A stretch of DNA of 64,000 nucleotides from WTFY01 sp964614915 (GTDB lineage Bacteria; Pseudomonadota; Gammaproteobacteria; UBA4575). Every line of letters begins with the position of its first letter. The stretch's first letter is position 1. The DNA is taken from contig CAZTNC010000011.1 of assembly GCA_964614915.1 (NCBI GenBank), positions 285,092 through 349,091 of the forward strand, written 5' to 3'. The translations under genes and the position numbers were made by a program. Below, one piece after another: positions 52,459 through 61,588 of the stretch. The notes beneath the pieces are model-generated. The model was given only the letters and a program-made list of their open reading frames with translations, ran no database searches and was not told the origin of the DNA.

Positions 52459-54177
52459 ATGCGGATTCTGGTCTTCGTGTGCTTGGCATGGGGAGTGATC
52501 TCCTGTGGCACGTCCCCGACTGACAAATCCGCTCTGTCAAGCTCGCCATCCCGGCCCTCCCTCACAGATTATGCTGTGGCCAGTGCCCATCCGCTGGCCA
52601 CTCAGGCAGGCATCGATATCCTGCGTCAGGGTGGCAACGCCTTCGATGCGGCCGTAGCGGTGACCGCATGCCTGGCGGTGGTGGAGCCCTATGGCTCAGG
52701 TCTGGGCGGCGGCGGCTTCTGGCTATTGCACACGGCATCGGATGGACGCGATGTCATGCTGGATGGGAGGGAGGTGGCACCGCTTGCAGCGACCCGGGAC
52801 ATGTATCTGGATGATGCTGGCAGGCCCACCCGAGAGTCCGTCGTAGGTCCCTTGGCTGCAGGCATTCCAGGCGTCCCTGCAGCCCTCGTTCACCTGTCGG
52901 ACAGGTATGGGCGGCTTCCCCTTGATCGCACCTTGCACGCGGCCATCCGACATGCCCATGAGGGTTTTGAGGTGAGCACGCGTTATCAAAGGCTGGCCAC
53001 AGCCGTGCTTGATCACTTGCAGGAGACCACCGAGGGAAATTCAATTTTTCTGGAGCAGGGCAGCGTACCCGAACCCGGCTATGTGCTTCGACAACCGCAA
53101 TTGGCCCGTGTCCTGGAACGCATCCGCGACGAGGGCGCTGACGGATTCTATCAGGGAGAAGTGGCAGCGCTACTGGTCCAGGGCGTGCAGCAGGCCGGAG
53201 GAATCTGGCAGATGCAGGACCTGACGAAATACCGGGTCCGGGAACGAAAGCCGGTTTCCGGTACCTACGCAAACATGAGAGTCACCAGCGCCGCGCTGCC
53301 TTCTTCGGGAGGCATCCTACTGGCGCAAATGCTCAACATGCTGTCGTTACTGGACCTGTCACAGATGGAAGCCACACAGCGCACTCATGCCCTAGTCGAA
53401 GTCATGCGCCGGGCGTATGTCGACCGTGCCCGGTATCTCGGGGATACGGACCATGTCGAGGTGCCCGTCGAGAGTCTTTTATCTGCACAGCATGCAACCC
53501 TGATGCTGGCGGATTTCAACCCGCAGCGGGCTTCCTTGAGCAGCACATACCTCAAGGAACAGGCCGGTTTGCAGGGTGGTGAACCTGCAGAAGGCCGCAA
53601 CACCACACATTTTTCCATCATCGACCGGGAGGGCAATTACGTGGCCGCGACGCTTTCCATCAACTACCCGTTTGGTTCGGGATTTGTACCGCCCGGCACA
53701 GGGGTCCTGCTGAACAACGAAATGGACGATTTTGCGATCAAGCCGGGGCATGCCAACCTGTATGGCCTGACCGGCAACCGCGCAAATGCCATCGAAGCAG
53801 GTAAACGCATGCTTTCAAGCATGTCGCCTACGTTCCTGGATGATGGTGAACGAGTGGCGATTTTGGGGACCCCGGGCGGCAGCCGGATAATTACCATGGT
53901 GTTGCTGGCCGCGCTGGAATTTGTCCGTGGCGGGGATGTGAACGCCATGGTCTCGCGGCCACGATTTCATCACCAGTTCGCCCCGGACCGTATCGAGTTT
54001 GAAAACGGGACCTTCGATGCTGCCACCCTGGCTGCACTCGCCGAGATGGGCCACACGTTGCAGGCTACCTCTCGCAGCTACGGGGACATGCATGCCGTCA
54101 TCTGGAATCGAAAGACCGGGCACGTGACTGCAGCCAGCGATCCTCGGGGCCTGGGTCTTGCACAGGTCGGCGAATAA
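52459..54177 (+). CDS. ggt: Gamma-glutamyltranspeptidase, lipoprotein form
   Basis: A 572-residue N-terminal nucleophile hydrolase that cleaves glutathione and transfers gamma-glutamyl groups. The N-terminus MRILVFVCLAWGVISCGTS has a lipobox with Cys16, so the protein should be membrane-anchored on the periplasmic side. The self-cleavage and catalytic Thr lies in NTTHFSIIDREGN (about residue 380), and LSSMSPTF and GTPGGSRI are the small-subunit signatures. ATG at 52459 was preferred because it begins directly on the signal peptide. It converges on mutM with 9 bases between stops. Confidence 0.93.
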   Translation: MRILVFVCLAWGVISCGTSPTDKSALSSSPSRPSLTDYAVASAHPLATQAGIDILRQGGNAFDAAVAVTACLAVVEPYGSGLGGGGFWLLHTASDGRDVMLDGREVAPLAATRDMYLDDAGRPTRESVVGPLAAGIPGVPAALVHLSDRYGRLPLDRTLHAAIRHAHEGFEVSTRYQRLATAVLDHLQETTEGNSIFLEQGSVPEPGYVLRQPQLARVLERIRDEGADGFYQGEVAALLVQGVQQAGGIWQMQDLTKYRVRERKPVSGTYANMRVTSAALPSSGGILLAQMLNMLSLLDLSQMEATQRTHALVEVMRRAYVDRARYLGDTDHVEVPVESLLSAQHATLMLADFNPQRASLSSTYLKEQAGLQGGEPAEGRNTTHFSIIDREGNYVAATLSINYPFGSGFVPPGTGVLLNNEMDDFAIKPGHANLYGLTGNRANAIEAGKRMLSSMSPTFLDDGERVAILGTPGGSRIITMVLLAALEFVRGGDVNAMVSRPRFHHQFAPDRIEFENGTFDAATLAALAEMGHTLQATSRSYGDMHAVIWNRKTGHVTAASDPRGLGLAQVGE

Positions 54178-54186
54178 CGGCCGGCA

Positions 54187-54999
54187 TTAATGCTGGCACT
54201 GGCTGCAATAAAAACTGCTGCGCTGACCGAGTGTCCGGAGTTGGATGGGATGACCGCAGACCGGGCACGGCTCCCCGTGCCGGTTGTAGACATTGAGTTC
54301 TTGCGCAAAATAGCCGGGGCTGCCGTTTTCACGGGTGAAATCGCGCAAGGTGGTACCCCCCGCATCAATGGCGGTGCTCAGTACATGCTTGATGTCCGCG
54401 ACCAGTTTTTCATAACGGGACAGCGAGATACGGCCTGCAGCTCGCTGCGGGTGTATGCCGCTTAGAAAAAGCGCTTCACTGGCATAGATGTTGCCTACGC
54501 CGGCAACTACACTGCTGTTCATGATGAAATTCTTGACACCGACCTTCCTGGAAGCAGCACGGCCGTGGAGGTAACGGCCGCTGAATGCATCGCTGAAGGG
54601 TTCCGGTCCGAGGTTTTGCAGCAGCTTGTGCTGCAGGGGGTCTTGGCGGGTCCAGTGTATGCTCCCGAAACGGCGTGGATCATGAAACCGCAGAATCTTG
54701 TTGCCGAACACGAAATCCACCTGGTCATGCTTTTGTGCCGGCACACCGTTTGCGACGATGCGCAAACTTCCAGACATTCCGAGATGCACAATGAGGCAGC
54801 CGTTGCCGGTTTCAAGCAGCAGATACTTGGCGCGTCGCCCGACCGATTTCACCTGCTGGTCTTTTAACGATCTTTTCAACTGGCCCGGTACAGGCCAGCG
54901 AAGCTGCCGCTGATGCACGATGAGGTCAGTGATTCTTCTGCCGGCAACGTGCGGACGAATGCCGCGACACGTCGTTTCCACTTCTGGCAGTTCAGGCAT
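54187..54999 (-). CDS. mutM: Formamidopyrimidine-DNA glycosylase
   Basis: A 270-residue repair glycosylase/AP lyase that removes 8-oxoguanine. The catalytic N-terminus PELPEVETTCRGI gives the Pro nucleophile after Met removal and Glu3. The zinc finger CPVCGHPI ... FYCSQCQH closes the protein. It lies 12 bases downstream of the chorismatase gene on the same strand. Confidence 0.97.
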   Translation of the reverse strand: MPELPEVETTCRGIRPHVAGRRITDLIVHQRQLRWPVPGQLKRSLKDQQVKSVGRRAKYLLLETGNGCLIVHLGMSGSLRIVANGVPAQKHDQVDFVFGNKILRFHDPRRFGSIHWTRQDPLQHKLLQNLGPEPFSDAFSGRYLHGRAASRKVGVKNFIMNSSVVAGVGNIYASEALFLSGIHPQRAAGRISLSRYEKLVADIKHVLSTAIDAGGTTLRDFTRENGSPGYFAQELNVYNRHGEPCPVCGHPIQLRTLGQRSSFYCSQCQH

Positions 55000-55011
55000 T
55001 CCGGTCGTGGC

Positions 55012-56025
55012 TCATGACTGGTAGAGTGCCTCGATCTCCACCAGCAGGTCGGTCCGGCACATGTCTCCCAGCAGCAATATCCGGGGCGTCGTGCTGGGCA
55101 GACGCGCAGCCAACACTCTTTGGATGTGGGGCACGTCACGGCGGTGGCGTACGTACACTTTCATGCACAGCAGATCGTCCTGTGCGTTCAGCTGCGTTTG
55201 ATGCCGGTGATTGGCATGGACAACCAGAGTTTCGACGTTGTTCAGGGATTCGTTGAGTTGCGCACCGACATCGTCCACGTGCCGGGTTTCATGTCCAACG
55301 ATGCTGGCAGTGCCCGAGACATAAAAGTGTATGCAGTTACTCCAGTGCTTGAGCACCCCCCGTGAAAACAGGGGCGGTGCCTGCACATCGGCAGTTGGGT
55401 AGTCGTAGGCGCTCGTCTGTCGCGGGTTTTCAACGGCAATTCCTGGAGCATCCCCCGCCAGAAAATAAATTTGCAGGCACGGGTTTTGGTTGCCAATCAC
55501 GGTTGCTGCCGGATAGATGCTGCTTTCGGCATTGCAGGCCTGCATGGCCTGCAGGCGGCCGCTGCAAAACAGGTCGTAGCGGCAGGACTGGTTTCCAGCC
55601 GGATCGGTAATGCCCGGGAAGTAGTTCCAGGTGCGCAAAAGATGGTTGCAGGCGGTGCTTTGCAAGCAGTCATAGATCTCCTGGTAGGCCTGCTTGGCCA
55701 GCGCTTGGAAATCGCTCGTCTGCGGACAGTCCAGCTGGATATGGCCAAACAGTACTTGGGGGTGACCGGCATACTGTATGTTTGCGTGCTGCCCATGCGT
55801 GACCGGACCGTCCGTATACCAGTTCTGGAAATGGAAATCAGACCCCTGCAGAACCTCAAGGCGGCTGTTGACCGACCACCCCTTTGCCCGGCATTGTCCG
55901 GGGTCCCCGAAATGCACGTGTGTCAGCAGGGCGGAGTCGACGACCGGGTCCATGCTTTCATGGACTGCGACTTCCAGGCTGGGCATCGGACCGGAGTGGA
56001 CGGGTTTGGGATCACCTGCTGTCAT
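55012..56025 (-). CDS. Chorismatase (FkbO/Hyg5/XanB2 type)
   Basis: A 337-residue protein of the chorismatase family, which cleaves chorismate to hydroxybenzoates and pyruvate or related products. Family features are LLRTWNYFPGI, a later YPAATVIG, IYFLAGDAPGIAVENPRQTSAYDYP, SGTASIVGHETRHVDD and a RidA-like C-terminal half. XanB2 of Xanthomonas makes 3- and 4-hydroxybenzoate, the latter for ubiquinone; FkbO makes 3,4-dihydroxycyclohexadienoate. Which product is made here cannot be read from the sequence by eye. ATG at 56025 is preferred over an upstream TTG at 56073. It forms an apparent operon with mutM. Confidence 0.88.
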   Translation of the reverse strand: MTAGDPKPVHSGPMPSLEVAVHESMDPVVDSALLTHVHFGDPGQCRAKGWSVNSRLEVLQGSDFHFQNWYTDGPVTHGQHANIQYAGHPQVLFGHIQLDCPQTSDFQALAKQAYQEIYDCLQSTACNHLLRTWNYFPGITDPAGNQSCRYDLFCSGRLQAMQACNAESSIYPAATVIGNQNPCLQIYFLAGDAPGIAVENPRQTSAYDYPTADVQAPPLFSRGVLKHWSNCIHFYVSGTASIVGHETRHVDDVGAQLNESLNNVETLVVHANHRHQTQLNAQDDLLCMKVYVRHRRDVPHIQRVLAARLPSTTPRILLLGDMCRTDLLVEIEALYQS

Positions 56026-56264
56026 GAGAACACTGTAACCTGCAAATGGCGGCCTTGCGAACAAAAGATACAAGGCGGATTCGGACTGGCTTTAAATTCC
56101 CGGTAATGATGTTTAAAGTGTGGTCCGACCGGTAGCACTTGTACCGGGTGATACCTCGGCATCACCAATAAAGAATCCGAAACGGACATGCTGCGGCCTC
56201 TTGCTGCACCCGGTTGTGTGCCCATGCAAAGACGTGACCCGATTGACTGAACCGGAATGAATTC

Positions 56265-58223
56265 ATGCGCTTGCTAGGTGTCGATACAGGTGGAACCTTT
56301 ACGGATCTGGTCTATTTTAATGGACAATCCGTGCAGACACACAAGGAACTGTCCACACCGCAGGCACCTGAGCGTGCCATCCTGCAGGGCATTGCCTCTC
56401 TGGGGATTGATACCCGCGGTCTGCACATCGTGCATGGTACCACGGTGGCTACCAACGCACTGCTCGAGGGCAAGGGGGCACGAACGGTATTTGTCACCAA
56501 CCATGGTTTCAAGGACCTGCTGTTGATTGGCCGCCAGACCCGTGAGGAGCTCTACAATCTCACACCCCGGGAAAAGCCCACGTTGTTCGAACCGCAGTTG
56601 TGCCTGGAAACCGGCGGACGTACGGATTCCCGGGGGAACACGGTCTTGCAGCTGCCCACTGCGGAAATGGACATGCTTGCCGACACCATCGACCAGCTTG
56701 ATGCCGAGGCAGTTGCAGTTTGCCTGCTGTTTTCATTTATCGACAACCGCTTTGAGAAGGCACTCAAGGCGCGGCTGGATGAGCGGTATTTTGTTTCGAT
56801 TTCATCCGAGGTGCTGGCGGAGTACCGCGAATATGAACGTGGACTGGCTACTTGGATTAACAGCTATCTGGGTCCTGTGATGCAAGGCTACCTGTCTCGC
56901 CTTGGCGAGGCACTGCCGGACTCCCGACTCTTCGTCATGCAAAGTGACGGCCTGACCCTGAGCACGGGGGCGGCAGAACGTAATGCCGTGCGCCTGTTGT
57001 TGTCCGGGCCGGCAGGCGGGCTCTGGGGCAGCCTTCACACAGGGGCGAGTGTCGGATGCGCGCGATTGCTGACCTTTGACATGGGGGGGACATCCACGGA
57101 TGTTTCCATCATTGATGGGGAATTCGAGCTGACCCGCCGCGGGAAAATCGCAGGACTCCCGGTGGCCGTGCCCATGCTGGACATTCACACCATCGGTGCG
57201 GGCGGCGGCTCGATTGCGTGGGTGGATGAGGGCGGACTGCTGCAGGTGGGCCCGGACTCAGCTGGCGCCTCGCCCGGACCGGCATGTTATGGACAGGGAG
57301 GGGATCACCCCACCGTGACCGATGCACATGTGGTACTGGGGCGCCTACCCTCCAGTTGCAGGCTCGCCGGGAATCTGGATCTGGATCCTGAAGCTTCCCA
57401 AAGCGTCATCTCCCGCCTTGCTCGGCATCTGAGCCTGGACTCCCAAGCCTGTGCCCAGGGAATCGTGCGGATTGCCAATGAGCAGATGACACAAGCTCTG
57501 CGAGTGATGTCGGTGTACCGGGGTCATGACCCGAAGGACTTTACACTGGTCAGTTTTGGGGGTGCGGGCGGCCTTCACGTCTGCGATCTCGCCGAGAGTT
57601 TACGCATTTACCAGGCGCTGGTCCCCGCCCATACCGGTGTGTTATCAGCGTTTGGTCTCCTGGCGGCACCTTCCGGCAAGGAGGTGTCCCAGAGCTGTAT
57701 CCAGTTGTTGGCTGAGTGCGAGGACCAGGAGCTGGAGGAAGTGTTTGCTCGACTGGAGCACAGAATTACCTCCGACTTGAGTGCGGAGTCTGCCTCACAG
57801 TATGCGCTGAAAAGGGAACTCGATCTGCGTTACCGGGGCCAGTCGACGACGCTGAGGCTGCCTTGGCAGGATCCGTCCCTCGCAGAACAGGCATTCCATG
57901 AGCGTCACCGCGAACGCTATGGCTATGCACTGGATATGCCAGTGGAACTGGTCAATCTGCGGCTTACAGCAACGGGCACGGACACATCCGAGTTGCCCAT
58001 GCCCCGCGTCGCCCGCAGACAACCCGGCTCGCCGATCGGAAAGACTCGCCTGCACGAGCTCGCAAAGGAGGTCCCTGTGTTCAGGCGCTCCGACATTGCA
58101 CGGGACCAGATGCTGAGCGGTCCAGTCATCGTGATTGAACCCCAGGCTACCCTGTACATTGCTCCCAAGTGGACCGCATTGCAGCGGGAATCGGGCGGTC
58201 TTTTGTTGGAAAAAATGAAATAA
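56265..58223 (+). CDS. Hydantoinase A/oxoprolinase-family ATPase (HyuA-like)
   Basis: A 652-residue protein beginning MRLLGVDTGGTFTDLVYFNG, with VHGTTVATNALLEGKGA, the second phosphate motif FDMGGTSTDVSIIDG and GAGGGSIAWVDEGG, the set that defines HyuA of N-methylhydantoinase, 5-oxoprolinase and acetone carboxylase enzymes. These couple ATP hydrolysis to activation of an amide, lactam or ketone. The usual HyuB partner is not next to it: an acyl desaturase follows. Substrate unknown. It could form a complex with a HyuB encoded elsewhere. Confidence 0.9.
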   Translation: MRLLGVDTGGTFTDLVYFNGQSVQTHKELSTPQAPERAILQGIASLGIDTRGLHIVHGTTVATNALLEGKGARTVFVTNHGFKDLLLIGRQTREELYNLTPREKPTLFEPQLCLETGGRTDSRGNTVLQLPTAEMDMLADTIDQLDAEAVAVCLLFSFIDNRFEKALKARLDERYFVSISSEVLAEYREYERGLATWINSYLGPVMQGYLSRLGEALPDSRLFVMQSDGLTLSTGAAERNAVRLLLSGPAGGLWGSLHTGASVGCARLLTFDMGGTSTDVSIIDGEFELTRRGKIAGLPVAVPMLDIHTIGAGGGSIAWVDEGGLLQVGPDSAGASPGPACYGQGGDHPTVTDAHVVLGRLPSSCRLAGNLDLDPEASQSVISRLARHLSLDSQACAQGIVRIANEQMTQALRVMSVYRGHDPKDFTLVSFGGAGGLHVCDLAESLRIYQALVPAHTGVLSAFGLLAAPSGKEVSQSCIQLLAECEDQELEEVFARLEHRITSDLSAESASQYALKRELDLRYRGQSTTLRLPWQDPSLAEQAFHERHRERYGYALDMPVELVNLRLTATGTDTSELPMPRVARRQPGSPIGKTRLHELAKEVPVFRRSDIARDQMLSGPVIVIEPQATLYIAPKWTALQRESGGLLLEKMK

Positions 58224-58261
58224 CGTGAACCCTGCGCTCACCCTGGACACATCTTGCGAAC

Positions 58262-58291
58262 TTGTGTAATTCCCCCGTCAGCACGTATGAT
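58262..58291 (+). promoter_or_regulatory. Possible sigma-70 promoter of the desaturase gene
   Basis: TTGTGT (58262-58267) and TATGAT (58286-58291), 18 bases apart, lie about 60 bases upstream of the desaturase start. Moderate match to consensus. Confidence 0.45.
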
Positions 58292-58353
58292 GCACGGACC
58301 GAAAAGCGGGCTTCTTCTAAAACAATAACAAATGCCCGGACTAGGATCTGCCT

Positions 58354-59538
58354 ATGCTTGATGGACTGGTAGCTTTGCCTGGGTGGGGATATGTCGTCCT
58401 CACGCTCGTTCTCACACATCTCACCATCGTGTCGGTCACCGTGTTTCTGCATCGGTGCCAGGCACATTGTGCTCTGGACCTGCATCCGCTGCCTGCACAT
58501 TTGTTCCGTTTCTGGCTCTGGCTGACTACAGGTATGGTGACCAAGGAGTGGGTTGCAATTCACAGGAAGCACCATGCCAAGACCGAGACCGCAGAAGATC
58601 CGCACAGCCCGCACGTGGTGGGTATCGGCACGGTGTTCTGGCAGGGTTCGGAGCTGTATCGGGAAGAAGCCGGAAATGCGGACACGCTGGAGCATTATGG
58701 TCACGGCACGCCTGATGACTGGATCGAGCGAAACCTGTACACGCGTTTCTCCTCCATGGGAGTGGTGTTGATGCTGGTCTTGAACTTGGTGTTGTTTGGC
58801 CTTCTTGGAGTCGTGATCTGGGCGGTACAAATGATCTGGATACCGGTTACTGCGGCGGGCGTTATCAATGGCTTTGGTCATTACTGGGGGTACCGCAACT
58901 TCGAAACCCCGGACGGCTCGACCAATATCATGAATCTGGGCATCCTGATCGGCGGTGAGGAGCTGCACAACAACCACCATGCCTATCCGAGTTCGGCGAA
59001 GTTTTCCAGCAAGCGCTGGGAGGTTGATGCGGGCTGGCTTTACATTCGGATGCTGTGCTTCCTAAATCTGGCCAGGGTTCGCCGGCGCGCTCCGCAACCC
59101 GTGCGTGTGGCCATCAAGGAAAAAATTGACCTCGAAACGGCTAAGGCCATTATTTCCAGCAAGCTACACGTCATGGCTGACTATGCTCAGCACGTGACGC
59201 TGCCAACGTTTCGCAGCGAATTGTCCGGCAACAAACTGCGTGGTAAAAAGCTGATGCGTCAGATGCGAACTGCGCTGATCCGTGAAAAATCCCGCCTGAA
59301 ACCGCTGCATCACAAACACCTGCAGGTGCTTTTGCAGGACAGCGAAACTTTACATACGGTGTATGAGTTTCAGGGACGATTACAGCAATTGTGGAACGAG
59401 ACCTATGCCAGTCACGAACCTTTGGTCCAGGCCATCACCCAGTGGTGCAAGGAAGCGGAGGCCACCGGGATTCGTGTCCTGCAGACCTTTGCGCAAGGCC
59501 TGAGAGGCTATGCATTGCAGCCCACCCCTGTGGGCTAG
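58354..59538 (+). CDS. Membrane acyl desaturase (delta-9-type, acyl-CoA desaturase family)
   Basis: A 394-residue di-iron membrane enzyme with the three His boxes of the stearoyl-CoA desaturase class: HRCQAH, HRKHHAKTETAEDPHSPH and ELHNNHHAYPSSAKFS. Hydrophobic segments lie before the first and between the second and third boxes. It would introduce a cis double bond into a saturated acyl chain. The C-terminal 120 residues are basic and soluble. AGGA is present upstream of the ATG. Sterol C-5 desaturases (ERG3 type) have different His-box spacing, so this is not a sterol desaturase. Confidence 0.93.
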   Translation: MLDGLVALPGWGYVVLTLVLTHLTIVSVTVFLHRCQAHCALDLHPLPAHLFRFWLWLTTGMVTKEWVAIHRKHHAKTETAEDPHSPHVVGIGTVFWQGSELYREEAGNADTLEHYGHGTPDDWIERNLYTRFSSMGVVLMLVLNLVLFGLLGVVIWAVQMIWIPVTAAGVINGFGHYWGYRNFETPDGSTNIMNLGILIGGEELHNNHHAYPSSAKFSSKRWEVDAGWLYIRMLCFLNLARVRRRAPQPVRVAIKEKIDLETAKAIISSKLHVMADYAQHVTLPTFRSELSGNKLRGKKLMRQMRTALIREKSRLKPLHHKHLQVLLQDSETLHTVYEFQGRLQQLWNETYASHEPLVQAITQWCKEAEATGIRVLQTFAQGLRGYALQPTPVG

Positions 59539-59580
59539 CGAGACAGTCACTGGATGCATCTAGCCCAAGGGGAGTTGGGC
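59520..59580. terminator. Two hairpins between the convergent desaturase and rpmG genes
   Basis: GCCCAC-CCCT-GTGGGC (59520-59535) overlaps the desaturase 3' end, and GCCCAA-GGGGAG-TTGGGC (59563-59580) lies in the gap before the rpmG stop. Both have perfect six-base stems. Neither is followed by a T-run, so they are weak candidates for bidirectional terminators. Confidence 0.4.
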
Positions 59581-59591
59581 AGGCTGCGGGG

Positions 59592-59759
59592 TTACTTGAT
59601 CTTGGCTTCCTTGTAGGGAACGTGCTTGCGAACGACCGGGTCGTACTTTTTCAATTCCAGCTTGTCCGACATGGTGCGTTTATTCTTGCTGGTCGTGTAG
59701 TAGTGACCCGTACCCGCGCTGGAGACTAGCTTGATTTTTTCACGTACTGATTTTGCCAT
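59592..59759 (-). CDS. rpmG: 50S ribosomal protein L33
   Basis: A 55-residue protein, MAKSVREKIKLVSSAGTGHY at its N-terminus and ending KEAKIK, the standard L33 length and sequence. There are no CxxC zinc pairs, so it is the zinc-independent form. It follows rpmB by 27 bases on the same strand, the usual rpmB-rpmG operon. Confidence 0.97.
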   Translation of the reverse strand: MAKSVREKIKLVSSAGTGHYYTTSKNKRTMSDKLELKKYDPVVRKHVPYKEAKIK

Positions 59760-59786
59760 GCTGATTCCCGGGCCCGTCTTGCAACG

Positions 59787-60023
59787 CTAGACCTTGACTC
59801 CCTGTTTTCGAATATCTGCAAGTACTGCCTCGATGCCTTTCTTGTCAATGATGCGCACGCCCTGCGAGGATACGCGCAGCTTGACCCAGCGGTTCTCGCT
59901 CTTCACCCAAAAGCGGTGAGTATGTATATTAGGCATGTAACGACGCCGTGTTTTATTATGTGCATGGGAGACGTGGTTGCCGGACATCGGCCGTTTTCCC
60001 GTTACTTGGCATACGCGTGACAT
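59787..60023 (-). CDS. rpmB: 50S ribosomal protein L28
   Basis: A 78-residue basic protein starting MSRVCQVTGKRPMSGNHVSH, exactly the L28 N-terminus, with ending VLADIRKQGVKV. The frame is open 39 codons further upstream, but that extension does not match L28. It is divergent from folB. Confidence 0.97.
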   Translation of the reverse strand: MSRVCQVTGKRPMSGNHVSHAHNKTRRRYMPNIHTHRFWVKSENRWVKLRVSSQGVRIIDKKGIEAVLADIRKQGVKV

Positions 60024-60148
60024 GGCTGTGGTTTCTGTATTGGATGCAGTCAATCTGTAGGGCGCGCAAGATACCAGAATCATCATATGGGCACAAGCTG
60101 AGCGGCTTTTGCCCGGGATGGATGATTCTCTCGATGACACAACTGAAC

Positions 60149-60514
60149 ATGGCGAAGGACACGATATTTTTGCGCGACCTGGAAATGGATGCCACCATCG
60201 GCGTCTATGAGTGGGAGAAGCGTATCCGGCAGAAGGTATGCATCAACCTTGAGATGGCTACAGACATCACGCCGGCTGCCACTTCACATTCCATAGACGA
60301 TACCCTGGACTACAAGGCCGTTGCCAAGCGCATCGTTCAGTTCGTTGAAGCCAGCCACTACGAACTGATCGAGAGCCTGATTGAGAAAGTGGCTGCCATG
60401 CTGATCCAGGAGTTCGACATCCCGTGGTTGCGCATCACGATCAGCAAGCCCCGGGCCGTGCGTGGGGCGCGTGACGTCGGAATTACCATCGAACGTGGCA
60501 AGCGCAACTCTTGA
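60149..60514 (+). CDS. folB: Dihydroneopterin aldolase
   Basis: A 121-residue folate-pathway enzyme that converts dihydroneopterin to 6-hydroxymethyl-dihydropterin. Active-site features are TIGVYEWEKRIRQ (with the catalytic Tyr/Glu region), LDYKAVAKRI and the Glu-Lys in LIESLIEKVA. ATG at 60149 gives a typical N-terminus; ATG at 60134 is an alternative. The stop TGA overlaps the folK ATG (TGATG), so the two are translationally coupled. Confidence 0.93.
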   Translation: MAKDTIFLRDLEMDATIGVYEWEKRIRQKVCINLEMATDITPAATSHSIDDTLDYKAVAKRIVQFVEASHYELIESLIEKVAAMLIQEFDIPWLRITISKPRAVRGARDVGITIERGKRNS

Positions 60515-60999
60515 TGGCACGCGTCTTCATCGGTATCGGTAGCAATATCGATAAGGAAAAAAACATTGTCTCCTCCGTGGCTACCCTGCGTGCCCATTTC
60601 GGACCCTTGGATATTTCCAATGTCTACGAGACCCCGGCCTTCGGCTTCGAAGGAGACGATTTTCACAATCTGGTCGTCGGATTCCACACCGATCAATCCC
60701 CCCAGGAAATCAGTCAAACACTGAAACGGATCGAGTTGGAACATCATCGTACTCACGGCAAGGAATCGTTCGTATCCCGCACGCTGGACCTGGACCAGTT
60801 GCTGTACGATGACCTGGTCCTGCAAATGGATGGTGTGAGCCTGCCGCATCCCGATGTGCTGCGCTACAACTTCATGCTGAGGCCATTGGCCGAGCTCGCG
60901 GGTGATGTACAGCATCCGCAGGAAAAATGCACAATTGCAGAGCTGTGGGAGGCGCATCCCTCCGATCAGGAGATGAGAAAGGTCGAGTATGAATTTTGA
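60514..60999 (+). CDS. folK: 2-amino-4-hydroxy-6-hydroxymethyldihydropteridine pyrophosphokinase
   Basis: A 161-residue HPPK that transfers pyrophosphate from ATP to the pterin made by FolB. It has the start FIGIGSNIDKEKN, the VYETPAFG loop and the catalytic RTLDLDQLLYDD with the two metal-binding Asp residues, then LPHPDVLRYNFMLRPLAE. Length is normal. It directly follows folB, so both act in sequence in folate synthesis. Confidence 0.94.
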   Translation: MARVFIGIGSNIDKEKNIVSSVATLRAHFGPLDISNVYETPAFGFEGDDFHNLVVGFHTDQSPQEISQTLKRIELEHHRTHGKESFVSRTLDLDQLLYDDLVLQMDGVSLPHPDVLRYNFMLRPLAELAGDVQHPQEKCTIAELWEAHPSDQEMRKVEYEF

Positions 61000-61032
61000 T
61001 CTCCTGCCCCCGGGATTCAGCGGTTTCCGGTT

Positions 61033-61074
61033 CCCGGCACACCAAGGTGTGCATCTCGGGTCCAGCTATTTTTT
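61033..61074 (+). terminator. Probable Rho-independent terminator after folB-folK
   Basis: A perfect stem GCACACC-AA-GGTGTGC (61037-61052), extended by CCCG at 61033 and CGGG at 61057, is followed after about ten bases by a run of T from 61069. It lies between folK and the convergent SixA-like gene. Confidence 0.5.
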
Positions 61075-61581
61075 CTTGGGGTAATCAAACTCGGCCAGGC
61101 GGCCTTTTTTGGAGGGAACGTCCTCCCAGTTGCGTGCATTGAATTCCATCCGGGCAATGCCGCAGGTGGGCAAATTGTCGATCCGGGAGTCGCCAAGAAA
61201 ATTGCACAGGTGCGTGATTCCCGGATTATGCCCCACCAGCACGGCATGGCGGAAACGGTTGCTGATTTCCCTGACCACTTCCGTGAGTGCTCCCAAGCTG
61301 GCACCGTACACGAGCGGGTTCTGTACGATGTTGTCCGGGTCGAAGCCGATTTCCGCTGCAATGCTTTCTGCTGTCATGATGGCGCGCCTCGCCGGGCTGG
61401 AAATGATGGTGTCGGCGCGGCAGTTCACAGCGGCCAGCCGTTGACCCATCATCGGTGCATTCTGAAGTCCACGCCGGTTCAGGGGGCGGTCAAAATCCTG
61501 CAGTTCGGGATGGTCCCAGCTCGATTTCGCATGGCGTATGAGGGTGAGACTTCGTAATCGATCCGAGGTCATTGCCGTCAC
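61066..61581 (-). CDS. SixA-like histidine phosphatase
   Basis: A 171-residue histidine-phosphatase-superfamily protein with the RHG-type motif LIRHAKSSW near residue 15 (His nucleophile) and the second His in LVGHNPGITHL. E. coli SixA removes phosphate from phospho-histidine of HPt domains; other relatives act on small phosphoesters, so the substrate here is open. It lies 7 bases after the SIS-domain gene, so the two are probably co-transcribed. The start is at 61581 or the ATG three codons later. Confidence 0.85.
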   Translation of the reverse strand: MTAMTSDRLRSLTLIRHAKSSWDHPELQDFDRPLNRRGLQNAPMMGQRLAAVNCRADTIISSPARRAIMTAESIAAEIGFDPDNIVQNPLVYGASLGALTEVVREISNRFRHAVLVGHNPGITHLCNFLGDSRIDNLPTCGIARMEFNARNWEDVPSKKGRLAEFDYPKKK

Positions 61582-61588
61582 CGGCTCG

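Noticed and set aside
58354..59538. Desaturase as a sterol C-5 desaturase
   Set aside because: The His boxes (HRCQAH, HRKHH, HNNHH) are those of acyl-CoA desaturases; ERG3-type enzymes have a different spacing.
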